Assembly (NCBI RefSeq): GCF_018390605.1
Contig: NZ_JAHBGD010000026.1
Coordinates: 225,958 to 289,957, forward strand
Length of the DNA: 64,000 bases
Origin: Ancylobacter defluvii
GTDB lineage: Bacteria > Pseudomonadota > Alphaproteobacteria > Rhizobiales > Xanthobacteraceae
Reading direction: 5' to 3'
Shown in pieces: positions 35,903 through 44,252 of this stretch. The notes beneath the pieces are model-generated. The model did no database searches. It saw only the letters and a program-made list of their open reading frames with translations, and was not told the DNA's origin. Numbering within the stretch: the stretch's first letter is position 1; the number at the start of each line of letters is the position of its first letter. A program made the position numbers and the translations under genes.

Positions 35903-36475
35903 GACACCCTCCGGAAAAATTCCCGCTATGGTAGCCCTGCTTTCAAGTATGCCCGATGACAGTGGCCGCTGGGTTGATCGGTGTCAAACGCAACGGCCAT
36001 GCCAGAGTGTCGGCGCGGCTCAATGCATCTGGATACCCGCGACAGGCCCTTGCGGCAGCTGCGAGTATGGCGCAGACTTACGCAGGATTGTACCAGCGAT
36101 CCGGGATCCCAGGATGGGATCGGGTATCGTCGGAAACGGTGTTCCTATGCGTCCAAACGGGAAGTTTGCCCAGGAACGGCGTTCGTATCTTGAACGGCAT
36201 CGCCTCACTTGCGGGTCGCCGGGCCGCACATTCGTAACGGCTGGTAACGCATCCGAACCGGTCGCCGATTTATTTTTCGACAGATTTCATCCAATCCGGC
36301 CAGTCAAAACCTTCCACACTCCGCGCGCGCCCGAGAATTGCGGCGACGAACGGCCAGCAAGCATAGCCAACACGCAGACGGCAAGACGGCACGGATGCTG
36401 CGGAGGCGCGGCGCGCCGAGAGAGCCCGCCAGCGGCTTCCGGCTCTTTAACGACGCATCCGCATGGAGGGAGAAC
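35903..36475. promoter_or_regulatory. Long intergenic region upstream of DUF3141 operon and 161-residue gene
   Basis: These 573 bp contain only short overlapping open frames with poor coding character. The one recognisable element is the FNR/FixK-type box listed separately. The rest shows no repeat, RNA gene or promoter I can support. Confidence 0.5.
35974..35987. promoter_or_regulatory. FNR/FixK-type box TTGAT-CGGT-GTCAA
   Basis: The sequence matches the TTGAT-N4-ATCAA consensus in nine of ten arm positions. It lies 72 bp ahead of the DUF3141 start, a usual place for an activating site of an oxygen-responsive CRP/FNR protein. It suggests the DUF3141-pta-fabI operon is turned on when oxygen is low. 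Confidence 0.65.
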
Positions 36476-36961
36476 ATGACCAACCCCACCGACCACGCCA
36501 CGCTCGCCGACGAAACCTTCATGTCGGCGTCGGATCTGCGCACCTACATGGACAAGATCGCTATGGCCCATGCCAGCGAGGCGCTGGAGTCCATGGACCG
36601 CGCTACGCTGGCACGCGAGCAACTCGCCAAGACGCTGTCCGAGCCGATAGAGCTGACGCCGCAGAAGCTCGAGGAAATCATCAGCTCCCTGAAGGTGAAG
36701 CTGCGCGCCGCGGCCGAGCGCGGCGACACCGAGATCATGGTGATGCGCTTCCCGAACCTGCTCTGCTCCGACCATGGCCGCGCCATCAACAACACGCTGG
36801 AAGGCTGGCCCGATACGCTCACCGGGCGCCCGCGCCAGGCCTATGAACTCTGGCGCGACCGGCTGAAGCCCGCCGGCTACGGGCTGAAGGCGATGATCGT
36901 CGACTGGCCGAACGGCATGCCGGGCGATGTCGGCTTCTTCCTGAGCTGGAGCCCGAAATAG
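36476..36961 (+). CDS. Conserved-looking hypothetical protein, 161 residues
   Basis: I do not recognise a family. The ATG at 36476 has GGAGG six bases upstream; the frame extends further but without a site. The protein is soluble, with a helical N-terminal half (SDLRTYMDKIAMAHASEALE region) and a more compact C-terminal half ending GDVGFFLSWSPK. Codon use is like its neighbours. It sits between the DUF3141 operon and the DUF3302/HlyD pair, which offers no firm clue. Confidence 0.75.
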   Translation: MTNPTDHATLADETFMSASDLRTYMDKIAMAHASEALESMDRATLAREQLAKTLSEPIELTPQKLEEIISSLKVKLRAAAERGDTEIMVMRFPNLLCSDHGRAINNTLEGWPDTLTGRPRQAYELWRDRLKPAGYGLKAMIVDWPNGMPGDVGFFLSWSPK

Positions 36962-37085
36962 CCGGACGCCGCGTCGCGGCGAGCGGACGCCCATGTCGGG
37001 AAGCTGCCGGACCGGATAGGATCGGCGGCCGGCTGGCGCGGGCAGGTAGAGGGGCCCGGCAGCGGCCCTGCGAAAGGGCCTGATC

Positions 37086-37496
37086 ATGATCGATGCGCAT
37101 TCGTCCGCCCCCGACCATCTTCCGTTCTTCATCACCGCACCCGGCGGTACCGACGTGCTCATGATCATCGCCGCGGTCACGCTGCTCGCAGCGGTGCTGC
37201 TGGCCGGTATCGTCTTCCTCACCTTGCATTCGCTACCCGAGCGCCTGGCGCACAAGGGGCAGAAGATGCAATTCGAGCTCGTGGCGGTGTTGTGCCTGCT
37301 GGCACTGTTTACCCATATGCACCTGTTCTGGGTGGCGGCGTTGCTGCTCGCCTTCATCGACCTGCCGGATTTCCTGGCGCCACTGAACCGCATCGCTCGC
37401 GCCTCGGAGAAGCTCGCCGACCTGCCGCCGCCGCCCGAGCCCGATCGGATGGCCCCGCCGCATTCGGCCGCCCCCACCGCCACGACGGGAGCCTGA
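37086..37496 (+). CDS. DUF3302 (YiaW-like) inner-membrane protein
   Basis: A 136-residue membrane protein with two or three hydrophobic helices (LMIIAAVTLLAAVLLAGIVF and a second around VLCLLALFTHMHLFWVAALL). The tail is proline-rich. It precedes an HlyD-family gene by one base, the same pairing as E. coli yiaW-yiaV. It probably supports an efflux or envelope process with that protein; the function is unknown. Confidence 0.8.
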   Translation: MIDAHSSAPDHLPFFITAPGGTDVLMIIAAVTLLAAVLLAGIVFLTLHSLPERLAHKGQKMQFELVAVLCLLALFTHMHLFWVAALLLAFIDLPDFLAPLNRIARASEKLADLPPPPEPDRMAPPHSAAPTATTGA

Positions 37497-37497
37497 C

Positions 37498-38733
37498 ATG
37501 CTCGAACTGATGCTGTGTTCGATGCTTACCGTGCTGCCGGACTATCTCTACCGCCGCTTTGGCCAGGGCAAGCGGTTCGGCCACGAGATCACGCTGTATT
37601 CCGTCTGGTATGAGCTGCGCTGGGGCATCACCACCTGCCTGATGCTGACGGTGTCGCTGATCACCGTCATCTTCTACCACCACCCTTCCTCCACCAACGT
37701 CACGGCCTATTTCCGCACCGTCTCCATCCTGCCGGAAACCATCGGCAGGGTGGCGGAGGTCTATGTCGGTGTCAGCGACGATGTCACCAAGGGCCAGCCG
37801 ATCCTGCGTCTCGACAGCAGCGCGCAGGAAACCGCGGTCGAAACCGCTCGCCGGCGCATCGACGAGATCGACGCCGCCAAGGTGGTGGCGGGCTCCGACA
37901 TCGCCGCCGCCGAAGGCCAGATCGTCCAGGCCACGGAATCGCTGCAGCAGGCGCGCGACGAACTCGCGACCAAGCAGGAACTGGTCGCGCGCAATGCAGA
38001 CGTGGTGACGCGGCGCGAGATCGAGCGGCTGCAGAACGTCGTCGACGGACGCGAAGGCGGCCTCGCAGCGGCGCTGGCGGCCAAGGAGGCCGCGCAGTCC
38101 CGCCTCACCGCGCTGCTACCGGCGCAGAAGGCGAGCGCCGAAGCTGAACTCGCCCAAGCCGAGGCCACGCTCGCCAAGACGGTGGTCCGCGCCGGGGTGG
38201 ACGGGCGCGTCGAGCAGTTCACCCTGCGGGTGGGCGATCTCGTCAATCCGATGATCCGCTCCGCCGGCCTGCTCATTCCCGCCGACGCCGGCCGCGAGCG
38301 GCTGATCGCCGGCTTCGGCCAGATCGAGGCGCAGGTGATGAAGCCGGGCATGGTGGCGGAAGCCACCTGCATTTCGAAGCCATGGGTGATCATTCCGATG
38401 GTGGTCACCGGCGTGCAGGAATTCATCGCCGCCGGCCAGGTCCGCGTCGGCGAGCAACTGATCGACGCCCAGCAGGCGGTGCAGCCCGGCACGATCACCG
38501 TTATCCTCGAGCCGCTCTATGAAGGCGGCCTCGACGGCGTGCCGCCAGGATCGAGCTGCATCGCCAACGCCTATTCCAGCAATCATGACCGCCTGGCCGC
38601 CGGAGGCGTCGGCACGGTCCAATGGCTGTACCTACACATGGTAGACACGGTGGCGCTGGTGCACGCGCTGCTGCTGCGCCTCCAGGCGCTGATCCTGCCC
38701 ATCCAGACCCTGGTCTTCAGCGGCGGGCACTGA
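37498..38733 (+). CDS. HlyD-family membrane-fusion protein, YiaV-like
   Basis: A 411-residue periplasmic adaptor. It has an N-terminal membrane anchor, ITTCLMLTVSLITVIFYHH, and a biotinyl-lipoyl-like half (GRVAEVYVGVSDDVTKGQPI). A long coiled-coil hairpin follows (about residues 115-220), then the beta-barrel part. No partner pump or outer-membrane channel is encoded beside it. It is translated right after the DUF3302 gene. Confidence 0.9.
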   Translation: MLELMLCSMLTVLPDYLYRRFGQGKRFGHEITLYSVWYELRWGITTCLMLTVSLITVIFYHHPSSTNVTAYFRTVSILPETIGRVAEVYVGVSDDVTKGQPILRLDSSAQETAVETARRRIDEIDAAKVVAGSDIAAAEGQIVQATESLQQARDELATKQELVARNADVVTRREIERLQNVVDGREGGLAAALAAKEAAQSRLTALLPAQKASAEAELAQAEATLAKTVVRAGVDGRVEQFTLRVGDLVNPMIRSAGLLIPADAGRERLIAGFGQIEAQVMKPGMVAEATCISKPWVIIPMVVTGVQEFIAAGQVRVGEQLIDAQQAVQPGTITVILEPLYEGGLDGVPPGSSCIANAYSSNHDRLAAGGVGTVQWLYLHMVDTVALVHALLLRLQALILPIQTLVFSGGH

Positions 38734-39062
38734 GCCGCAACCGGGCGAGCCAGCGACTGGCTCGACCCGGCCGGCACGGTCGCGCGCTGGCGCGCAGCAC
38801 CGGCTTGCGGCCGGCGGCCGACCATTCGTCGCCCGGCGAGTGGCGGCGCCTCATCCGGCGCCGAAAAACACCCGGTCGCCCCGGTCGCCAGCAACCCATC
38901 AGCGCCCGCCTGCACCGCAGCACCGCTTCGGCTGTGTGGCCGCATGCCTGCCTTTCAAATTGGCACTGTCATTTTCCAGGCAAACGGCACTTTTGGCACC
39001 TTCGCCTTTGGGCCACCCTCGCGTCGCAATGGAGCAACCGATCACTGCCTGGAGTGCATGCG
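38734..39062. promoter_or_regulatory. Promoter region of the amine-utilisation operon with GGCAC direct repeats
   Basis: No gene is supported in 329 bp. GGCAC occurs three times in the same orientation at 38962-38966, 38986-38990 and 38995-38999, and again at 44229-44233 just ahead of the MocR gene. MocR-family regulators often bind direct repeats, so these are candidate operators. Confidence 0.45.
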
Positions 39063-40004
39063 ATGACTGAGGCGAACCCCGACTTCTCGAAAGGCGCCGC
39101 CTATATAAACGGCCAGTACGTGCCGATTGCCGAGGCCAAGGTCCCGGTCGGCGACTGGGGCTTCACCCATTCCGACGTTACCTATGACGTGGTCCACGTC
39201 ACCGATGGCGGCTTCTTCCGGCTGGAGGACCATCTCGACCGCTTCCACCGCTCGCTGGAAGGCTACCGCCTCGATCCGGGCGTCACCCGCGAGGAGATGC
39301 GCGCCATCCTCGGCAAGGTGGTGGCGCTGTCTGGCCTGAAGGACGCCTTCGTCGCCATGATCTCCACCCGCGGCGTGCCGCGCGTCTACGGCTCGCGCGA
39401 CCCGGCCGATTGCGACAACACCTTCATCGCCTATGCGGTGCCGTGGGTCGACGTGATCAAGCCGGACGTGCAGGCGCGCGGCGCGCATCTGCTGGTGGCA
39501 CAGGTGCCGCGCATCTCGCAGAACTCGCTCGACCCGACGCTCAAGAACTACATGTGGCGCGATTTCACCCGCGGCATGTTCGAGGCCAAGGACAAGGGCT
39601 TCGACACCGCCATCCTGCTCGACAGCGACGGCTACCTCACCGAAGGCGCCGGCTTTAACGTCTTCATCGTCAAGGACGACAAGGTGATCACGCCAGATCG
39701 CGGCGCTCTGCGCGGCATCACCCGCCTCGCCGTACTCGATCTGTGCCCCGAACTCGGGCTGGAACCGATCGTCGGCCCGATCACCTTCGAGGACTTGATG
39801 GAGGCGGACGAGGTGTTCACCACCACCACCGCCGGCGGCGTGATGCCCTGCGCCCGCGTCAATGACCGCATCTACGGCAATGACCGGCCCGGCCCGATCA
39901 GCGCGAAGATCAAGGACACCTATTGGCGCAAGCACAAGGAAGGCTGGCACATGACGCCGGTCAACTATGCCGACGCCGACAACCCGTTCAGCGTCGCCGC
40001 CTGA
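39063..40004 (+). CDS. Fold-type-IV PLP aminotransferase, (R)-selective amine-transaminase-like
   Basis: A 313-residue PLP enzyme. The catalytic Lys161 lies in DPTLKNYMWRDF and the cofactor-binding Glu194 in LTEGAGFN. The N-terminal block GDWGFTHSDVTYD and the C-terminal TTTAGGVMP resemble (R)-selective amine transaminases more than branched-chain or D-alanine aminotransferases, which carry different residues there. It heads an operon with a polyamine-type importer, so it probably deaminates an imported amine. The open frame runs back to 38622, but the start MTEANPDF at 39063 matches the family. Confidence 0.88.
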   Translation: MTEANPDFSKGAAYINGQYVPIAEAKVPVGDWGFTHSDVTYDVVHVTDGGFFRLEDHLDRFHRSLEGYRLDPGVTREEMRAILGKVVALSGLKDAFVAMISTRGVPRVYGSRDPADCDNTFIAYAVPWVDVIKPDVQARGAHLLVAQVPRISQNSLDPTLKNYMWRDFTRGMFEAKDKGFDTAILLDSDGYLTEGAGFNVFIVKDDKVITPDRGALRGITRLAVLDLCPELGLEPIVGPITFEDLMEADEVFTTTTAGGVMPCARVNDRIYGNDRPGPISAKIKDTYWRKHKEGWHMTPVNYADADNPFSVAA

Positions 40005-40029
40005 GCGCGGCGACGAACGGCATGCCGGA

Positions 40030-40052
40030 CCCCGGGCCGATGCAGCCCGGGG
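40030..40052 (+). other. Perfect 8-bp stem-loop in intergenic gap
   Basis: CCCCGGGC (40030-40037) and GCCCGGGG (40045-40052) flank a 7-base loop between the transaminase and binding-protein genes. No T-tract follows. It is likely a processing or stability element that separates enzyme from binding-protein expression. Confidence 0.55.
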
Positions 40053-40128
40053 CCGTCTCGGGGGACAGACGACAGGACGGGCGGTTCCGGCCGATGGCCA
40101 ACGTCACAACGACAAAGGGGACAGGTAG

Positions 40129-41349
40129 ATGAAACCGCACGGATTCAATCCGGCCGGCAACCGGCTTTCCGCGACGCAGGCCCCCCGCGGGCCGGGCGGC
40201 GGCGTCAACCGCCGCCAGATGCTCAAGACGCTGGCCGCCGGCACCGCCATGGCAGTCGCCGCGCCCTATATCCGCCCGGCTTCCGCCGCCGCATCGTCGC
40301 TGCGGGCGCTGATGTGGGAAGGCTATCTGCTGCCGGAGGTGATCGCCGCCTTCGAGGAGAAGCACAAGGTCACGTTCGCCCCGACCTTCTTCGACGGCAA
40401 TTCCGAGGCCTACAACAAGCTGCGCGTCGGCGGCACCAAGGATTTCGACCTGGTGCAGGCCGACGGTTTCTGGCCGAGCCTGTATTTCCGCGAGAAGCTG
40501 ATCCGCACCGTCGACTACGCCAAGATCCCCAGCACGCAGGAGCTGTTCCCGGTGTTCAAGCCGGACCAGTACAAGCTGCTCACCGACGACGCGACCGGAG
40601 TGCAGTTCGGCGTGCCCTTCTGCTGGGGCAGCTACGGCATCACCTACAACACCGCGCAGATGCCGGCGGAGAAGGCGGCCAGCATCGAGTGCCTGTTCGA
40701 CCCGGCCTTTGGTGGCAAGCTATCCACCAGCGCCCGCTTCGAGGAGAACATCGCCCTCACCGGCATCCTGGTGGCCACCCGCATGGGCACCAAGGACAAG
40801 CCGCGCCCGGACGGCAAATCGTTCAATCCCTACGTGCTGACCGACGAGGAGCTCGACGGCGTCGAGAAGCTGCTGATCGAGCAGAAGAAGCTGCTGCTCA
40901 CCCGCTACCAGGACAATGCGACGCTGGCGCAGCTGCTGGAGAGCGGCGCGGTGGTGGCGGCGCCGGAATTCGCGCAGGTCTATCGCCAGCTGCTGAACAA
41001 GCAGGCCAAGGGCGAGATCGACACCACCTTCGCTCACACGCTGGTGCCGAAGGAAGGCGGCCTCGGCTGGGTCGACACCTGGCTGGTGTCGTCGGGTGTG
41101 GCGGACGGGGCGAAGTTCGATGTCTGCCAGAGCTTCATCGACACCATGACATCCAAGGAGACGATGAAGAAGATCGCTATGGCCAGCGGCTGCTCGACCA
41201 CCATCGACATCCGCAGCCTGTCGACGCCGGAGGAGCAGAAGCTCTACCTTATGGACCGCACCGGCGAGCTCGCGAGCATGTACATGTTCGACCAGCCCTC
41301 CTCGACCGAAAAATGGGAACGGGTCTGGTCGCGGATGCAGGCCGCCTGA
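40129..41349 (+). CDS. ABC transporter substrate-binding protein, PotD-like
   Basis: A 406-residue periplasmic protein of the spermidine/putrescine-binding class. The N-terminal NRRQMLKTLAAGTAMAVAA is a twin-arginine signal starting about residue 26. Mature segments include VIAAFEEKHKVTFAPTFFDG and QFGVPFCWGSYGITYNTAQM. It is followed by PotA-, PotB- and PotC-like genes, giving a complete importer. Ligand presumably an amine or amino-acid derivative used by the transaminase. Confidence 0.91.
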   Translation: MKPHGFNPAGNRLSATQAPRGPGGGVNRRQMLKTLAAGTAMAVAAPYIRPASAAASSLRALMWEGYLLPEVIAAFEEKHKVTFAPTFFDGNSEAYNKLRVGGTKDFDLVQADGFWPSLYFREKLIRTVDYAKIPSTQELFPVFKPDQYKLLTDDATGVQFGVPFCWGSYGITYNTAQMPAEKAASIECLFDPAFGGKLSTSARFEENIALTGILVATRMGTKDKPRPDGKSFNPYVLTDEELDGVEKLLIEQKKLLLTRYQDNATLAQLLESGAVVAAPEFAQVYRQLLNKQAKGEIDTTFAHTLVPKEGGLGWVDTWLVSSGVADGAKFDVCQSFIDTMTSKETMKKIAMASGCSTTIDIRSLSTPEEQKLYLMDRTGELASMYMFDQPSSTEKWERVWSRMQAA

Positions 41350-41415
41350 GCCGGCCGGCGGCCGGTTCGACCGGCCGCTGGCGATCCATCGACCTGAATC
41401 CGGGAGCCTTCAACA

Positions 41416-42492
41416 GTGTACATTACCCTCGACGGGGTCTCGCGCCAGTACGGCAGCGTCTGGGCGATCGACCGCGTGACGATGGGAATCGCCAGGAACG
41501 AGTTCGTCTCGCTCCTCGGTCCCAGCGGTTCCGGCAAGACCACGCTTCTGCGCATCATCGCCGGGCTGGAACGCCCCAGCCAGGGCCGCGTGCTGATCGA
41601 CGGCGTCGACGTCACCGAGCTGCCGCCGCACAAGCGCGGCGTCGCCATGGTGTTCCAGGAATTCCTGCTCTTCCCCCACCGCACGGTGTGGGAAAACCTC
41701 GCCTTCCCGCTGCGCATGCTCAAGCTGCCGGCGGCGGAGATCGAGGAGCGGGTGCGATGGGTGGTCGGCATCCTGTCGCTGGGCGGCCTGGAAAAGCGCT
41801 ACCCCAACCAGCTCTCCGGTGGCCAGCAGCAGCGCGTCGCGCTCGGCCGCGGCCTGGTCGGCCGGCCCAAGGCGTTGCTCCTCGACGAGCCGCTGGCCAA
41901 TCTCGACCGCGAATTGCGGCAGGAGATGGAGGTGGAGATCCGCCGGCACCAGACCGCGCTCGGCATCCCCTTCATCTATGTCACGCACAATCAGGAAGAG
42001 GCGCTCTCGATGAGCGACCGCATCGCGGTGGTGCGCCGGGGCCGCATCGAGGATTTCGCGGCCCGCACCGAGATCTACGACCGGCCGAAAACCGCCTTCA
42101 TCGCCCAGTTCGTCGGCCGCTCCAATCGCTTCGAGGGCACGGCGGATGCCGGCGGGAACCGCCTCGCCACACGCTGCGGCGCCCGCCTCGCGCTGCCCGC
42201 CCCCGGCCTTACCCCCGGCAGCCCTGCGCTCGCCTTCATCAAGAACGAGAAACTGCGGCTGGACGCGGCCGGCACCGGCGCGGCAAGCGGGCCCAACCGC
42301 ATCGCCTGCACGGTGAAGGACGTGATCCTGCGCGGCGCCTATGCCGACTACATCCTCGCCTTCGGCGAGCGTGAGCTCAATGCCAGCCGCCCGCGCTCCG
42401 AGCGCAGCTTCCTCGCCGGCGAGCCGGTGCTGGCCAGCTTCGCGCCGGGCGACATCGACGTGTTCGACGAAAAGGGGGAGCAGGCGGCATGA
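41416..42492 (+). CDS. ABC transporter ATP-binding protein, PotA-like
   Basis: A 358-residue ATPase starting with GTG, nine bases after GGGAG. Walker A is GPSGSGKTT, the signature [15 protein letters not shown] and Walker B ALLLDEPLANLD. The C-terminal TOBE domain spans about residues 260-350. Its last four bases overlap the first permease gene (ATGA). It powers the importer of this operon. Confidence 0.94.
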   Translation: MYITLDGVSRQYGSVWAIDRVTMGIARNEFVSLLGPSGSGKTTLLRIIAGLERPSQGRVLIDGVDVTELPPHKRGVAMVFQEFLLFPHRTVWENLAFPLRMLKLPAAEIEERVRWVVGILSLGGLEKRYPNQLSGGQQQRVALGRGLVGRPKALLLDEPLANLDRELRQEMEVEIRRHQTALGIPFIYVTHNQEEALSMSDRIAVVRRGRIEDFAARTEIYDRPKTAFIAQFVGRSNRFEGTADAGGNRLATRCGARLALPAPGLTPGSPALAFIKNEKLRLDAAGTGAASGPNRIACTVKDVILRGAYADYILAFGERELNASRPRSERSFLAGEPVLASFAPGDIDVFDEKGEQAA

Positions 42493-43364
42493 CCCGGCGC
42501 AACTTCGCCTCACGCGCCGCCGGCCCGCTGCTGCTCGGCGTGCCGACGCTGTTCCTGCTGGCGCTGTTCGTGGTGCCGCTCGCCTCGATGGTGGTGCTGA
42601 GCTTCTGGCGTACCGAGAACTACCACATCGTCCAGGACTGGAACGTCGGCAACTATGTCACCCTCGCCACCGGCGGGGCGTATGTCACCTTCCTCATCCG
42701 CTCGCTGGTGATGGCGACCGTGGTTTCGGTCGTCTCGGTGGCGGTCGCCTGGCCGGTGAGCTACGCCATCATCCTGTATGGCGGGCGCTACCGGCTTTTG
42801 TTCACCCTCGCCTTTGCCGTGCCCTTCCTCACCGGCGAGGTGCTGCGCGTCATCGCGCTGCAGGGCCTGCTCGGGCCGCTCGGGCTGATCAACGGCGTGC
42901 TGATGGCGCTCGGCGCCGCGCCGCTGCGCTTCATCATGTACACCAACGTCGCCAGCGCCATCGGCCTCGTCTATCTCTACCTGCCGATCGTGGTGACGGT
43001 GATCTACCTGTCGCTGCTCAATTTCGACGCCCGGCTGATCGACGCCGCCAAGATCTTCGGCGCCAGCCCGCTGCGCGCCTTCTTCGAGGTGACCTGGCCG
43101 CTCAACCTGTTCGGCACGCTGATCGGCTTCGCGCTGTGCTTCATCCCCTGCCTGTCGGCGACGCTGGCGCCGCGCTTCCTCGGCGGGCCGAACGGCACGC
43201 TCTACGGCATGGCGATGGCGCAGCAATTCGGCGAATCCGGCACCTGGGCGCTCGGCGCGGCGATGGGGGTGGTGCTGTTCCTCACCTCGATCCTCGCCGT
43301 GCTCGCCATCGGCATGCGGGTCAATCTGCGCCGCACCGGCTTCACCGGCTTCGGGAGGGGCTGA
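42489..43364 (+). CDS. ABC transporter permease, PotB-like
   Basis: A 291-residue permease with about six membrane segments. The EAA loop is DAAKIFGASPLRAFFEVTWP. The first helix is LLLGVPTLFLLALFVVPLAS. Start and stop both overlap neighbouring genes, showing tight coupling. It forms a heterodimer with the PotC-like protein encoded immediately after. Confidence 0.93.
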   Translation: MTRRNFASRAAGPLLLGVPTLFLLALFVVPLASMVVLSFWRTENYHIVQDWNVGNYVTLATGGAYVTFLIRSLVMATVVSVVSVAVAWPVSYAIILYGGRYRLLFTLAFAVPFLTGEVLRVIALQGLLGPLGLINGVLMALGAAPLRFIMYTNVASAIGLVYLYLPIVVTVIYLSLLNFDARLIDAAKIFGASPLRAFFEVTWPLNLFGTLIGFALCFIPCLSATLAPRFLGGPNGTLYGMAMAQQFGESGTWALGAAMGVVLFLTSILAVLAIGMRVNLRRTGFTGFGRG

Positions 43365-44194
43365 TGCGCGGCAGACTGGCGAAAGCCACCACCCGATACG
43401 CCCTGCTGGCAACGCTGGCGCTGTCCTATCTCTTCCTCTATCTGCCGATCCTGCATATCGGCCTCGCCGCTTTCTCCAAAAATGCCAACTTCCCCTATCC
43501 GCCGCGCTGGACGCTCGACACTTTCGGCCGGCTGTTCGGCAACTCGCTGTACCAGGGCGCCTTCCTCAACAGCCTGGTGCTCGGCATCGGCGCCGGGGCG
43601 CTCTCGACCCTCTTGGCGGCAGCGGCGACGCTCGGGCTGATGCGCCATGCCGGCCGGCGCACCGGGCTGTTCCTCACCTTGTTCGTCGCGCCCTTGTTCG
43701 TCGCCGAGGTGCTGGTCGGCATCGCCTCGCTGATCTTCAACGGGCTGTTCCTCGAACTGCAGGGCAATCTCGTCTCGGCGATCCTCGCCAATGCGGTGCA
43801 CTGCTTCAGCTATGCGCTGCTGATCATGGCGACGCAGCTCTATCGCTATGACTGGCGGCTCGACGATGCGGCGATGGTGTTCGGCGCCTCGCCGCTGCGC
43901 ACCTTCTTCGAGGTGACGCTGCCGCTGATCTGGCCGGGCCTGCTCGGCGCCTTCATCGTCACCTTCATCATGGCCTTCAACAATCTGGAGATTTCGTTCT
44001 ACCTGCTCGGCGCGACGCCGACCCTGCCCTCGGTCGCCTGGGGCGCGCTGCGCTACGGCGTCAAGCCGGAGCTCTATGCGCTGGCCACCGCGGTCAACCT
44101 CGTCGTGGTCCTCGGGCTCGGCATCATGTTCGTGCTGATGCTCACCGGCAAGGCCGCCTTCGGCCACCGGCCCGAGCGGGAGCGCGCGGTCTGA
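43364..44194 (+). CDS. ABC transporter permease, PotC-like
   Basis: A 276-residue permease starting at the ATG that shares its A with the previous stop (TGATG). The EAA loop is DDAAMVFGASPLRTFFEVTL. It has about six membrane segments. The longer frame starting at 42341 is out of register with the real genes. It completes the importer. Confidence 0.93.
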   Translation: MRGRLAKATTRYALLATLALSYLFLYLPILHIGLAAFSKNANFPYPPRWTLDTFGRLFGNSLYQGAFLNSLVLGIGAGALSTLLAAAATLGLMRHAGRRTGLFLTLFVAPLFVAEVLVGIASLIFNGLFLELQGNLVSAILANAVHCFSYALLIMATQLYRYDWRLDDAAMVFGASPLRTFFEVTLPLIWPGLLGAFIVTFIMAFNNLEISFYLLGATPTLPSVAWGALRYGVKPELYALATAVNLVVVLGLGIMFVLMLTGKAAFGHRPERERAV

Positions 44195-44252
44195 AGCCGG
44201 GGGCGGCAGGACGGGCGGCCACAGGACTGGCACGGCGATTGCGTCGCCCCGC

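Noticed and set aside
32840..35959. 1039-codon plus-strand open frame
   Set aside because: Antisense to the Pta and DUF3141 genes, which have clear family motifs; the long frame follows from GC-biased codon positions.
35903..36475. Several short frames in the long intergenic region
   Set aside because: Overlapping in all frames, no ribosome-binding site and poor coding composition; treated as regulatory DNA.
36819..38622. Minus-strand frames opposite the DUF3302 and HlyD genes
   Set aside because: Shadows of the plus-strand pair, which has family features and close coupling.
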